Assembly: GCA_024998685.1 (NCBI GenBank)
Contig: JACOEH010000008.1
Location: forward strand, 41,156-105,155
DNA: 64,000 bases
Direction of reading: 5' to 3'
From: Nitrospira sp.
GTDB taxonomy: Bacteria; Nitrospirota; Nitrospiria; Nitrospirales; Nitrospiraceae
The notes under the pieces were generated by a model that did no database searches, was not told where the DNA came from, and saw only the letters and a program-made list of their open reading frames with translations. The translations under genes and the position numbers were made by a program. How positions within the stretch are numbered: the first letter of the stretch is position 1; every line of letters begins with the position of its first letter. Shown here one piece after another: positions 35,097 to 43,500 of this stretch.

Positions 35097-35428
35097 ATCC
35101 GACACGGAGCCTAATATTTCCACCGACGAGCCGGTATCACAATAGTGAAACGGCCAGTTTACTGCAAGCGGACGGAACTGAATTAATCTATCTGAAACGC
35201 CGCTTTTTGCCGTCACCGGAACGCTTTACATTGCTGCAGGAGCATGTGGTCACGCAAGGGGAGCGTTTGGACAACATCACGGCGCGCTATCTCGGCGACC
35301 CGCTGCAATTTTGGCGCATTTGTGACGCCAATAACGCGATGAATCCACCGGAGCTGGTGGCGCAAGTCGGACGGCGGCTCCGCATCACCATGCCGGAAGG
35401 GATTCCAGGGATTCCGAATGTTGGTTAA
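35093..35428 (+). CDS. LysM-type baseplate protein
   Basis: A 111-residue protein with one LysM-like domain at about 50-100 ('HVVTQGERLDNITARYLGDP', 'LQFWRICDANNAMNPPELV', 'GRRLRITMPEG'). In phage tails and eCIS the LysM protein (gp53/Afp7 end-like) links hub and baseplate wedges. In Afp the tube domain and LysM are fused in one protein; here they are separate adjacent genes. It overlaps both neighbours. Confidence 0.8.
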   Translation: MNPTRSLIFPPTSRYHNSETASLLQADGTELIYLKRRFLPSPERFTLLQEHVVTQGERLDNITARYLGDPLQFWRICDANNAMNPPELVAQVGRRLRITMPEGIPGIPNVG

Positions 35429-36545
35429 CGGTCTCTACCTTACGCTGCTCATCGGTCCATCTGTGCCGATTCCGGCACCACCTCCGGTGCTGGAAGCTTT
35501 GCAGAGTGTGCAGGTGAATACTTCGGGAGATCGCAGCGGCTTTCAACTGACGTTCACTGTCGGAAAAAACTCGCTGTTACAATTGGCGCTGCTACCGGCT
35601 GGTTTTTTCGACCCCATCGTGACGCGCGTCATCATCATTGCAACCTTGAACGGTATTCCTAATGTGCTGATCGATGGCTTCGTGACCCGGCAAGAAATCC
35701 AACCAAGCAATGAGGCAGGGAAGTCAACGCTGACGATTACCGGGGAAGATCTGACAGTAGCCATGGATTTACTGCAGGTCACGCTGATGTACCCTGCTAT
35801 GCCTGACATTGCACAGATCAACCTAATCTTGGCCAAGTATGCGTACCTGGGCGTCGTGCCGGTCGTTCTCCCACCATTCATCTCCACAGTCAGAACACCC
35901 GTTGATGGTTGGATCACGCAGACCGACACGGATCTCCAACATATTCGTTCACTGGCCAGTCAAAACGGATATGTGTTCTATATCGAACCTGGGCCTCTGC
36001 CTGCTCAAAGCATTGCGTACTTCGGCCCGGATATTCGTGTGCCTCTACCGCAAGCGGCATTGAGCGTCAATATGGATGCTCACACGAATGTAGAGTCCTT
36101 GAGTTTCAGCCTGAATGGATTGCAGAAGCAGATCGAGATCATCAATGTATTGGATCCGGTTACAGGAAGAGTGCCGATTCCGGTTCCGATGCCGGATATC
36201 AATATCTTTAAGCCGCCTCTGGGTGCCAGGCCTACGCCTCCAGCCAAGGTGGTTTTCGACCACACTTCTGCTGCATTGCCGGTTGAAGAGGCTCTCAAGC
36301 ACGCAATCGCGCGCGGAGTGCAATCGTGGGCTGCCATTACGGGCAACGGCAGCTTGAACGTGCTGCGCTATGGGCAGATTCTTCGGGCCAGGACGCTGGT
36401 CGGTGTGCGTGGAGCTGGTTTAGCGTACGACGGTTTATATTATGTCGACAGTGTGACGCACAACATCAAGCAGGGTGAATATAAGCAAAGCTTCAATCTG
36501 TCGCGAGACGGGTTAGTTTCCAATACACCAGTGGTCATGGCGTAA
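35418..36545 (+). CDS. Baseplate hub protein (gpD/VgrG N-domain-like)
   Basis: A 375-residue hub protein like the first part of VgrG or phage late-control D. It has a beta-barrel start ('VQVNTSGDRSGFQLTFTVGK'), 'IIATLNGIPNVLIDGFVTRQ' and 'GWITQTDTDLQHIRSLASQNG', and ends 'YYVDSVTHNIKQGEYKQSFN'. It forms the trimeric hub at the tip. The spike domain is encoded separately by the next gene, 5 bases downstream, as in Afp8-like splits. Its start overlaps the LysM gene by 11 bases. Confidence 0.85.
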   Translation: MLVNGLYLTLLIGPSVPIPAPPPVLEALQSVQVNTSGDRSGFQLTFTVGKNSLLQLALLPAGFFDPIVTRVIIIATLNGIPNVLIDGFVTRQEIQPSNEAGKSTLTITGEDLTVAMDLLQVTLMYPAMPDIAQINLILAKYAYLGVVPVVLPPFISTVRTPVDGWITQTDTDLQHIRSLASQNGYVFYIEPGPLPAQSIAYFGPDIRVPLPQAALSVNMDAHTNVESLSFSLNGLQKQIEIINVLDPVTGRVPIPVPMPDINIFKPPLGARPTPPAKVVFDHTSAALPVEEALKHAIARGVQSWAAITGNGSLNVLRYGQILRARTLVGVRGAGLAYDGLYYVDSVTHNIKQGEYKQSFNLSRDGLVSNTPVVMA

Positions 36546-36550
36546 CACAT

Positions 36551-37087
36551 ATGAATGGATCGCAAAAGTATTACGGCAAGTATCGAGGGACGGTCATACA
36601 AAATATCGATCCTGAACAACGTGGCCGGTTGCAAGTGATGGTGCCGGATGTGTTGAGTCTCATCCCCAGCACCTGGGCCGAGTGCTGCACACCGTTTTCG
36701 GGGATGACCGGCGCCGCCGCCGGCATGTTTGTGGTTCCACCCATTGGTGCGGCCGTGTGGGTCGAATTTGAGCAGGGGGATCCGAATAAACCCATTTGGA
36801 CAGGAGGACGCTGGGAAAGTACGGCTGACGTTCCGCCGTTGGCCCTCGCGCCGCCTCCGATTCCACCCGGACAGAACGTTGTCATACAAACCACGTTGCA
36901 AAACCAGGTGTTGATCAGTGATAGCGCTCCGACACCGGCGACAGGAGGTATTGTGCTGAAAAGCACGACAGGCGCAATGCTGGTCGTGAACGATTCAGGA
37001 ATTTATATCAATAATGGGAAGGGCGCGATGATTACGATGGTCGGCCCGACAGTCACCATCAACAATGGGGCGCTCGTCATTGTGTAG
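36551..37087 (+). CDS. Spike protein (gp5/baseplate V-like OB and beta-helix)
   Basis: 178 residues with an OB domain ('KYRGTVIQNIDPEQRGRLQV', 'VPPIGAAVWVEFEQGDPNKP', then 'PIWTGGRW') and a short beta-helical end ('DSGIYINNGKGAMITMVGP'). It is the puncturing spike below the hub. The end is short compared with VgrG, typical of eCIS. It sits between the hub and the PAAR-like gene. Confidence 0.87.
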   Translation: MNGSQKYYGKYRGTVIQNIDPEQRGRLQVMVPDVLSLIPSTWAECCTPFSGMTGAAAGMFVVPPIGAAVWVEFEQGDPNKPIWTGGRWESTADVPPLALAPPPIPPGQNVVIQTTLQNQVLISDSAPTPATGGIVLKSTTGAMLVVNDSGIYINNGKGAMITMVGPTVTINNGALVIV

Positions 37088-37102
37088 CAGGAGAACTAAG
37101 TC

Positions 37103-37426
37103 ATGCCTGGTTTCTTAGTCCATGTGGGGGCACAAGTGCTGTGTTCGCATGCAGGACAGGCGCAACCGACCGTTCCCAATCCACGCGTGGCCGTGAGCGG
37201 CCAACCGACAGTGCTGATGACGGCACCCTATATGGTCGCCGGCTGTACCTTGCCGCCGCCTCCTGCCGCCAACGGACCCTGTGTGACGGCTCAATGGATC
37301 GTTGGGACGACACGTGTCACCTCGAATGGCCAACCGCTGGTTGTGCAGAGCAGCCAAGCGATCTGTGCACCGACCGGTACACCATTGCTCATTGTGGCGA
37401 CACAAACACGGGTGAGTGCTCTATGA
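37103..37426 (+). CDS. PAAR-like spike tip
   Basis: A 107-residue cysteine-containing beta protein ('FLVHVGAQVLCSHAGQAQP', 'MVAGCTLPPPP', 'QAICAPTGTPLLIV') placed directly after the spike. His and Cys residues could bind a metal at the tip, as in PAAR proteins. It is less like classical PAAR and closer to the eCIS tip proteins I remember. It overlaps the following gene's 5' region, and the ribosome site GGAG lies 12 bases before the ATG. Confidence 0.72.
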   Translation: MPGFLVHVGAQVLCSHAGQAQPTVPNPRVAVSGQPTVLMTAPYMVAGCTLPPPPAANGPCVTAQWIVGTTRVTSNGQPLVVQSSQAICAPTGTPLLIVATQTRVSAL

Positions 37427-37433
37427 GGCAGGT

Positions 37434-37793
37434 ATGAACATCGACTATCCGTTTCATTTTGATCATCGCGGCCGTACGGCGACAACTGGTGAGGACGATC
37501 ACATCCGCGACATGATCGAGCAATTCCTGTTTACCAACGCGGGTGAACGGGTGAACCGACCGGATTTTGGTAGCGGTCTTTTACAAATGATTTTTGCTCC
37601 CAATAGCCCAGAATTGGCGGCGGCGCTCCAATTTACCGTCCAAGCAGGATTGCAGCGGTGGCTGGGCGATGTGATCGAAGTGCGGACGGTAGAGGTGACC
37701 AGCGAAGAGGCCACGTTGCGTGTGGTGGTGAACTATCTGGTCCGGCGCACGCAAGAGACTCGCGTCGCCACCTTTAGCAGGAGCACGTCATGA
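37434..37793 (+). CDS. gp25-like baseplate wedge protein
   Basis: A 119-residue gp25/W family protein: 'DYPFHFDHRGRTATTGEDDH' at the start, then 'IEQFLFTNAGERVNRPDFGS' and 'GLLQMIFAP'. In T4 and CIS baseplates gp25 starts sheath polymerisation. The ATG at 37434 is supported by the conserved start and by AGGCAGG upstream; a longer start would be an artefact. It overlaps the next gene by 4 bases. Confidence 0.9.
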   Translation: MNIDYPFHFDHRGRTATTGEDDHIRDMIEQFLFTNAGERVNRPDFGSGLLQMIFAPNSPELAAALQFTVQAGLQRWLGDVIEVRTVEVTSEEATLRVVVNYLVRRTQETRVATFSRSTS

Positions 37794-40363
37794 ATACCCT
37801 AGTGTGTCGTGATGAACGACGGCGCGAGGTGGTGCGTCAAGACAAGGCTCTCAACGGTCTGGATTATCTGGAAGTCGGGAGGGACCGGGTTACCTTGACG
37901 GTCTATTTTCTCGGGAAAGCACCGGTGACGCTGGAACCATCCAACTTTCTCATTGAGGGTGGGCGGCGGATTCGCGGCATCACGGTGACCAAGGTGAAGG
38001 TCACACGCTCCGATATGGCTGGGCTGGACGATTTCATGGACGTGGTGGTGGACAAGGAGGGCGATTTCTCGACCTATACCCTCCGCGTAGTCGATGGGCG
38101 GGATGAGCAAGGGAACTGGAAACGCCATCCGAAGTTCGATGCCCTCTACGACTCCGTCGAATTCAATTTCAAGGTGGATTGCCCCAGCGATCTCGATTGC
38201 AAGCAAGAGGTGGTGTGCCCGCCGGAGAAGCTCAACGAACCGGAAATAAACTACCTCGCAAAGGACTATGCGAGCTTTCGTCAATTGATGCTAGATCGAC
38301 TTGCGTTGGTGATGCCGGATTGGCAGGAGCGCCATGTGCCGGATCTTGGGATTACGCTGGTGGAGATCTTGGCCTATGTAGGCGACCATCTGAGCTACTA
38401 CCAAGATGCCGTAGCGACTGAGGCCTATCTCGACACGGCTCGGCAGCGCATCTCAGTGCGCCGCCATGCCCGTCTCGTGGATTACTCCATGCACGAGGGT
38501 TGCAACGCCCGCACCTGGGTCTGTGTGGAAACCGACAGCGACCTCACGCTTAATGATCCGAGTGATCTTTATTTCATCACGAATCTTGATCGAGTCCCCG
38601 GAGTCGTCAAGGAAGAGGATCTGCTCCGTCAGCAGGTCGGCCTCTACGAAGTATTTGAACCAGTGACCAAGGACGCGATCCGACTGTATGCCAAGCACCA
38701 TGAGATTCATTTTTACACATGGGGCGATCACGAATGTTGTTTACCGCGGGGGACGACCATGGCGACGCTCATCGGTCGCTGGATTGAGCCACCCCCGCCC
38801 GAGAAGCCTCATGAATGTGATCCGGTTCCTGAGGGGCCGGATGAGCCGCGTCCCAAGTCGGTAACCGCCGCAACCGGGGATCCGCTTCATCTGGAACCAG
38901 GTGACGTGCTGATCTTCGAAGAAGTCATCGGTCCGAAAACCGGCAATCCTGCCGACGGTGATCCGAAACATCGCCATGCCGTGCGGCTGACGGATGTCCA
39001 CCATGGGTACGATCCGCTCCATCCAGACATCGCTATCACTGAAATCACGTGGGCTGAGGAAGATGCGCTTCCGTTCCCCCTCTGTCTCTCCGTCATGGGG
39101 CCGCCGCCGGATTGCGCTGTGATTGAGAACATCAGTGTCGCTCGTGGAAATCTCATTCTCGTGGATCACGGTATCACCATTCATGAGGATTTGGATCCGG
39201 TGCCAGTCAAGGAAACGATCGAGACATGTGATTGCTTAGGCGGGGTGGCAGAGACAGTCGCCGTGCCGGATCGATACGAACCGGTTCTAAAAAAGGCACC
39301 GCTGACGTTTAGTCAGTCAATCGCGACGGACCTGTCTGCCACGCAGATATTAATCCAGGGGGTGAGAGACGCGCTGCCTCAGGTGACAAAACTTACCGGC
39401 ACCTCTCTCAGTGCGGTCGTTTCAGATTGGACCGTTCAAAGGGATTTGCTCGAGAGCCACAACCCCGATCTGCACTTCGTCGTGGAGATGGACAACGACG
39501 GGCATGCACATCTGCGTTTCGGCGACGATGAATTGGGACAGAGACCGGATGCCGGAACAACATTTCACGCCGTCTACCGGGTGGGGAACGGTCCATCGGG
39601 CAATGTCGGGGCTGAGACCATCGGCCACTTGGTGACTCGCCGGACATCGTTGAGCGGCGGTATCGTCAACATCCGTAATCCGTTGGCAGCCCGTGGTGGC
39701 ACGGCGTCTGAACCTATGGCCGAAGTGAAGCTTTATGCGCCGTATACGTTTCGAAAGAAGTTGGAGCGGGCGATCACCGAGGATGATTACGCAACGATCG
39801 TCCTGCGTGAGTTTCCGCACCAGATACAAAGTGCTGCCGCCCAGCTACGCTGGAACGGGAGTTGGTACGACATGTTGGTGGTCGTCGATCCGCTGGGGCG
39901 AGAAGAGGCCGATCCTGCGCTGCTGAAAGAAATCGAGGGAAGACTGTATCGCTACCGCCGCATCGGTCACGATCTGGTCGTTCAATCCGCTCAGCGCGTG
40001 CCGCTCGATATCGAGCTGATTATCTGCGTGCTGTCGAGTTATTTGCGAGGCCATGTCAAGGCGGAATTGTTGGATTTGTTCAGTAACCGGGTCTTGCCGG
40101 ATGGCCGGAAGGGACTGTTTCATCCCGATAACCTGACCATCGGTCAAAGCATCTATCTCAGCAAGTTGGTCGCAGCGGCTCAAGCGGTGCCCGGTGTGGA
40201 GAGCGTGATGGCCGACACACTGGAACGTTTGTTCGAGGGGCCTAATGGCGAGATCCAGAACGGCATACTACCGCTCGGTCCGCTTGAGATTGCTATCGTC
40301 GATAACGACCCCAGTTTACCGGAGAACGGCCGGCTGGTCCTTGATGTACGAGGTGGACGATGA
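37790..40363 (+). CDS. Baseplate J-like protein 1
   Basis: 857 residues. The N-terminal about 140 residues are beta-rich ('GLDYLEVGRDRVTLTVYF'). 'YLAKDYASFRQLMLDRLALV' and 'GITLVEILAYVGDHLSYYQD' mark the eCIS baseplate J family (Afp11-like). The C-terminal J domain contains 'ERAITEDDYATIVLREFP'. With baseplate J 2 it forms the heterodimeric wedge ring around the hub. The length fits. It overlaps the second J gene by 4 bases. Confidence 0.88.
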   Translation: MNTLVCRDERRREVVRQDKALNGLDYLEVGRDRVTLTVYFLGKAPVTLEPSNFLIEGGRRIRGITVTKVKVTRSDMAGLDDFMDVVVDKEGDFSTYTLRVVDGRDEQGNWKRHPKFDALYDSVEFNFKVDCPSDLDCKQEVVCPPEKLNEPEINYLAKDYASFRQLMLDRLALVMPDWQERHVPDLGITLVEILAYVGDHLSYYQDAVATEAYLDTARQRISVRRHARLVDYSMHEGCNARTWVCVETDSDLTLNDPSDLYFITNLDRVPGVVKEEDLLRQQVGLYEVFEPVTKDAIRLYAKHHEIHFYTWGDHECCLPRGTTMATLIGRWIEPPPPEKPHECDPVPEGPDEPRPKSVTAATGDPLHLEPGDVLIFEEVIGPKTGNPADGDPKHRHAVRLTDVHHGYDPLHPDIAITEITWAEEDALPFPLCLSVMGPPPDCAVIENISVARGNLILVDHGITIHEDLDPVPVKETIETCDCLGGVAETVAVPDRYEPVLKKAPLTFSQSIATDLSATQILIQGVRDALPQVTKLTGTSLSAVVSDWTVQRDLLESHNPDLHFVVEMDNDGHAHLRFGDDELGQRPDAGTTFHAVYRVGNGPSGNVGAETIGHLVTRRTSLSGGIVNIRNPLAARGGTASEPMAEVKLYAPYTFRKKLERAITEDDYATIVLREFPHQIQSAAAQLRWNGSWYDMLVVVDPLGREEADPALLKEIEGRLYRYRRIGHDLVVQSAQRVPLDIELIICVLSSYLRGHVKAELLDLFSNRVLPDGRKGLFHPDNLTIGQSIYLSKLVAAAQAVPGVESVMADTLERLFEGPNGEIQNGILPLGPLEIAIVDNDPSLPENGRLVLDVRGGR

Positions 40364-43300
40364 AGAGCGATTGCTGCTGCCCCCCGGCGAATGCGACGGC
40401 CTGTGGTTGCTGCGAGGGCGTAGAACCGTTGACTCCGCTATCGACGGCAAATCGGCCGGGCCTGCCGGCCTTGTCCTACCGTATCGGCACTCATGCGACT
40501 TTCCTCGAAACGATGAAGGCGCGATTGACAACGCTGTTTCTGGAGAAAGAGATCGATGGCGAAAAAGAACAATTCTATCCCTTACAGAAGCTCACTTCGC
40601 GTGAAGCAGATGACCCATCCATCGCATTACTTGATGTCTGGGCGGTCGTCGCCGATGTGTTGACCTTTTATCAGGAGCGCATCGCCAACGAAGGCTATTT
40701 GCGAACCGCCACAGAACGTCGGTCAGTGCTGGAATTGGCGCGGCTTGTGGGCTACCAACCTCGACCGGGCGTCGCCTCGAGCGTCTACCTGGCTTATACC
40801 CTCGATGCAAACTTCAAGGAGGAAACGACCATCGCCAAAGGCTCGAGATCGCAGAGCGTGCCAGGGCCTGGCGAGTTGCCGCAATCGTTCGAAACGAGCG
40901 AGGATCTGAAGGCGCGGGCAAAATGGAACAATCTCAAGCCCCGAATGACGCAGCCTCAGAGGGAACAAAGCGTGAAGGCCGGCGACGGGACGAACCAGCG
41001 GATTTATCTCAAGGGCATCGCCACGAACCTCAAACCGAATGACCCGTTGCTTATCGACTTTGGCAGCGGCACACCAGATTTTCATCGTGTGAAGGATGTC
41101 AAGCCGGATGCCCAAACAGATCGAACCTTAGTCATTCTGCAGGAACCGGCAACGCAAGGTTTCGATCAGTTTGTCGCTCGGGGTGTTGATCTAATCGGTG
41201 CACTCACTCTTCCGCCTTCTGTTCAACTTGCAAACTCCCTCCAGCTGGAACGTGACCTGAAGGTTGTGTTCCGTGGGAGCGGAGTAGAGTCAGGCAAATC
41301 CGGTGAATCTTCGCTGCGTAAGACATTGGCCGGCGGCGAGGCCAGCCACGCTGCGCTGAAGGCGTTCGCGCCGGTGTTGAGAGAGACACTTGCTACGGCG
41401 ACTGCGAATGCCGAAGTGACGCCTGAGAGTGGGATTAAGGTTTACGCGCTGCGGCTAACAGCTCCCTTATTCGGAGGCAATGCGCCCAAGAAACCAGACA
41501 AGCTAAACGAAACCACGAAGGTTCTAGGAACTAAAGAGTGGGAATTAACTGACATAGAAGAAAGCGAAGAAATTGTTACGAAAGCCAGCAAGGAACAATA
41601 TTCTGCCACAGTTTTCCTTGACGCAGGCTACGACAAAGTTTTGCCGGATACCTGGATAGTCGTAGACACCAGCGCGGTTGTATTCGATAAAAATAAAACT
41701 CATACAGTGAAGCCTGCAGAACAACCTCACATTGTCGCTAAGGTGAAAAATCCACACGCCAATGGCGCCCGTGCAGTTTATGGTATCAGTGGTAAGACAA
41801 CACGGATTGAGTTAATCGATCCGCAGGATTCGTCCAAACAGAAGGAATGGTTTGTAATTCCACCTCCACCAGTAATTGGAATCGCAGCCGCAACCACCGG
41901 GCAACCGCTATTTGATGATTTTCAGATCATCCGACGGACAGTAGTCTACGCTCAAAGCGAAGAACTCGAACTCGCCGAAGAACCTATCGACGAAACCGTC
42001 TGTGGAGGTACGGACGAGCTGCTTGAGCTCGATGGTCTTTACGAAGGCCTGGAATCCGGCCGTTGGGTTGTCGTCTCCGGCGAGCGTGATATTCCCGGCA
42101 CGAGCGGCGTCCGGTTCAGCGAGTTGGCGATGCTGGCCTCAGCGACTCAAAATGTCGGTACTCAAGTGAAGCGGGCTCAGGATGGCAATAGTCATTCTGC
42201 GGCGAAAGCCAGGGAGTTTCAAGTCTTCCCGGGTGATAAAACCCGCACCTTCATTCAGCTCGCCGAGAAGCTCGCCTATTGTTTTAAACGCGACACGATC
42301 ACCATCTATGGCAATGTCATCAAAGCCACTCATGGGGAAACACGCAAGGAAGTCCTTGGGAGCGGCGATGGCGCGAAGACGCTGCAATCGTTCGTCCTTA
42401 AGCAACCCCCGCTGACCTATGTTTCAGCTTCCAATCCTGCTGGCGTGGACAGCACCCTCAAGGTCTTTGTCAACGATGTTCAGTGGAAGGAGACTGATGC
42501 GTTGGCGGGGCTTTCATCCACTGATCGCAAGTTCATCACCAAGACCGACGATGACAGTAAGACGACGGTTGTCTTCGGCAATGGCCATGAAGGGGCGCGA
42601 TTGCCGACCGGCATCGAAAACATCAAGGCCGAGTATCGCAACGGCATCGGCAAGTCCGGCAACGTCAAGGCTGGGCAGATCACTCTCTTGAGCACACGCC
42701 CGCTGGGCGTCAAGGAGGTGATCAATCCCTTACGCGCCACTGGAGGCGCAGATAAGGAAAGCCGCGACCAGGCTCGCAAGAATGCGCCATTGGCGGTGAA
42801 GGCGCTGGATCGGTTGGTGTCCGTGCAAGATTATGAGGACTTCACATGTATTTATGCCGGGATCGGGAAGGCGCGTGCGGTGGAGCTTTCCGATGGCCGT
42901 CGCCAGTTGGTGCATATCACCATCGCCGGTGCCGATGATATTCCGATCGATAAGAATTCCGACCTGTACCGAAATCTCCGTCAGTCGCTGCTCGATTTCG
43001 GCGATCCCCATCAAGCCGTTCAATTGGAGATCCGTGAACTGATGCTGATCGTCATCAGTGCGCGCATCCGAGTTCTGCCGGAGTACCAGTGGGAGCCGGT
43101 GGTCACGCAAGTCCGCGCGACATTACTCGAGGCGTTTGGTTTTGAACGACGCGAGCTGGGACAGGATGTATTGCTGAGCGAGGTGATCAGCGTGATGCAA
43201 GCGGTGCGAGGGGTGGAGTATGTGGATGTCGATCTGCTCAGAGGAATCCCTGAAAAAACTCCAGGCAAGCAGAGCTCAGGGAACCGACGGTTACTGACAC

Positions 43301-43494
43301 CGAGCGAAATAGCCGACTGGGTCAGTGGATCATTAAAGGACCAGAATGGGAATGAGATCAAAGGTGTGACTGAGCCTCTATCTCGCCTTACTGTCAATCT
43401 AGCATCCTGTGTTGAGGGCGGGATTCTTCCGGCGCAACTGGCTTTTCTGACTCCTGACGTTCCCGAAGCCTTGATCCTGAATCAGATCACGTGA
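40360..43494 (+). CDS. Baseplate J-like protein 2, long form
   Basis: 1044 residues, Afp12-like. The N-terminus is cysteine-rich ('SDCCCPPANATACGCCEG') and leads into 'TPLSTANRPGLPALSYRIGT'. Then come 'LLDVWAVVADVLTFYQERIA' and, near the end, the J domain 'RLVSVQDYEDFTCIYAGIGK'. The middle part, about 41500-41880, is visibly richer in AT and Lys/Glu than its surroundings, suggesting an inserted or faster-evolving segment. The cysteine cluster might bind a metal (inference). Confidence 0.87.
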   Translation: MKSDCCCPPANATACGCCEGVEPLTPLSTANRPGLPALSYRIGTHATFLETMKARLTTLFLEKEIDGEKEQFYPLQKLTSREADDPSIALLDVWAVVADVLTFYQERIANEGYLRTATERRSVLELARLVGYQPRPGVASSVYLAYTLDANFKEETTIAKGSRSQSVPGPGELPQSFETSEDLKARAKWNNLKPRMTQPQREQSVKAGDGTNQRIYLKGIATNLKPNDPLLIDFGSGTPDFHRVKDVKPDAQTDRTLVILQEPATQGFDQFVARGVDLIGALTLPPSVQLANSLQLERDLKVVFRGSGVESGKSGESSLRKTLAGGEASHAALKAFAPVLRETLATATANAEVTPESGIKVYALRLTAPLFGGNAPKKPDKLNETTKVLGTKEWELTDIEESEEIVTKASKEQYSATVFLDAGYDKVLPDTWIVVDTSAVVFDKNKTHTVKPAEQPHIVAKVKNPHANGARAVYGISGKTTRIELIDPQDSSKQKEWFVIPPPPVIGIAAATTGQPLFDDFQIIRRTVVYAQSEELELAEEPIDETVCGGTDELLELDGLYEGLESGRWVVVSGERDIPGTSGVRFSELAMLASATQNVGTQVKRAQDGNSHSAAKAREFQVFPGDKTRTFIQLAEKLAYCFKRDTITIYGNVIKATHGETRKEVLGSGDGAKTLQSFVLKQPPLTYVSASNPAGVDSTLKVFVNDVQWKETDALAGLSSTDRKFITKTDDDSKTTVVFGNGHEGARLPTGIENIKAEYRNGIGKSGNVKAGQITLLSTRPLGVKEVINPLRATGGADKESRDQARKNAPLAVKALDRLVSVQDYEDFTCIYAGIGKARAVELSDGRRQLVHITIAGADDIPIDKNSDLYRNLRQSLLDFGDPHQAVQLEIRELMLIVISARIRVLPEYQWEPVVTQVRATLLEAFGFERRELGQDVLLSEVISVMQAVRGVEYVDVDLLRGIPEKTPGKQSSGNRRLLTPSEIADWVSGSLKDQNGNEIKGVTEPLSRLTVNLASCVEGGILPAQLAFLTPDVPEALILNQIT

Positions 43495-43500
43495 GGTCTC

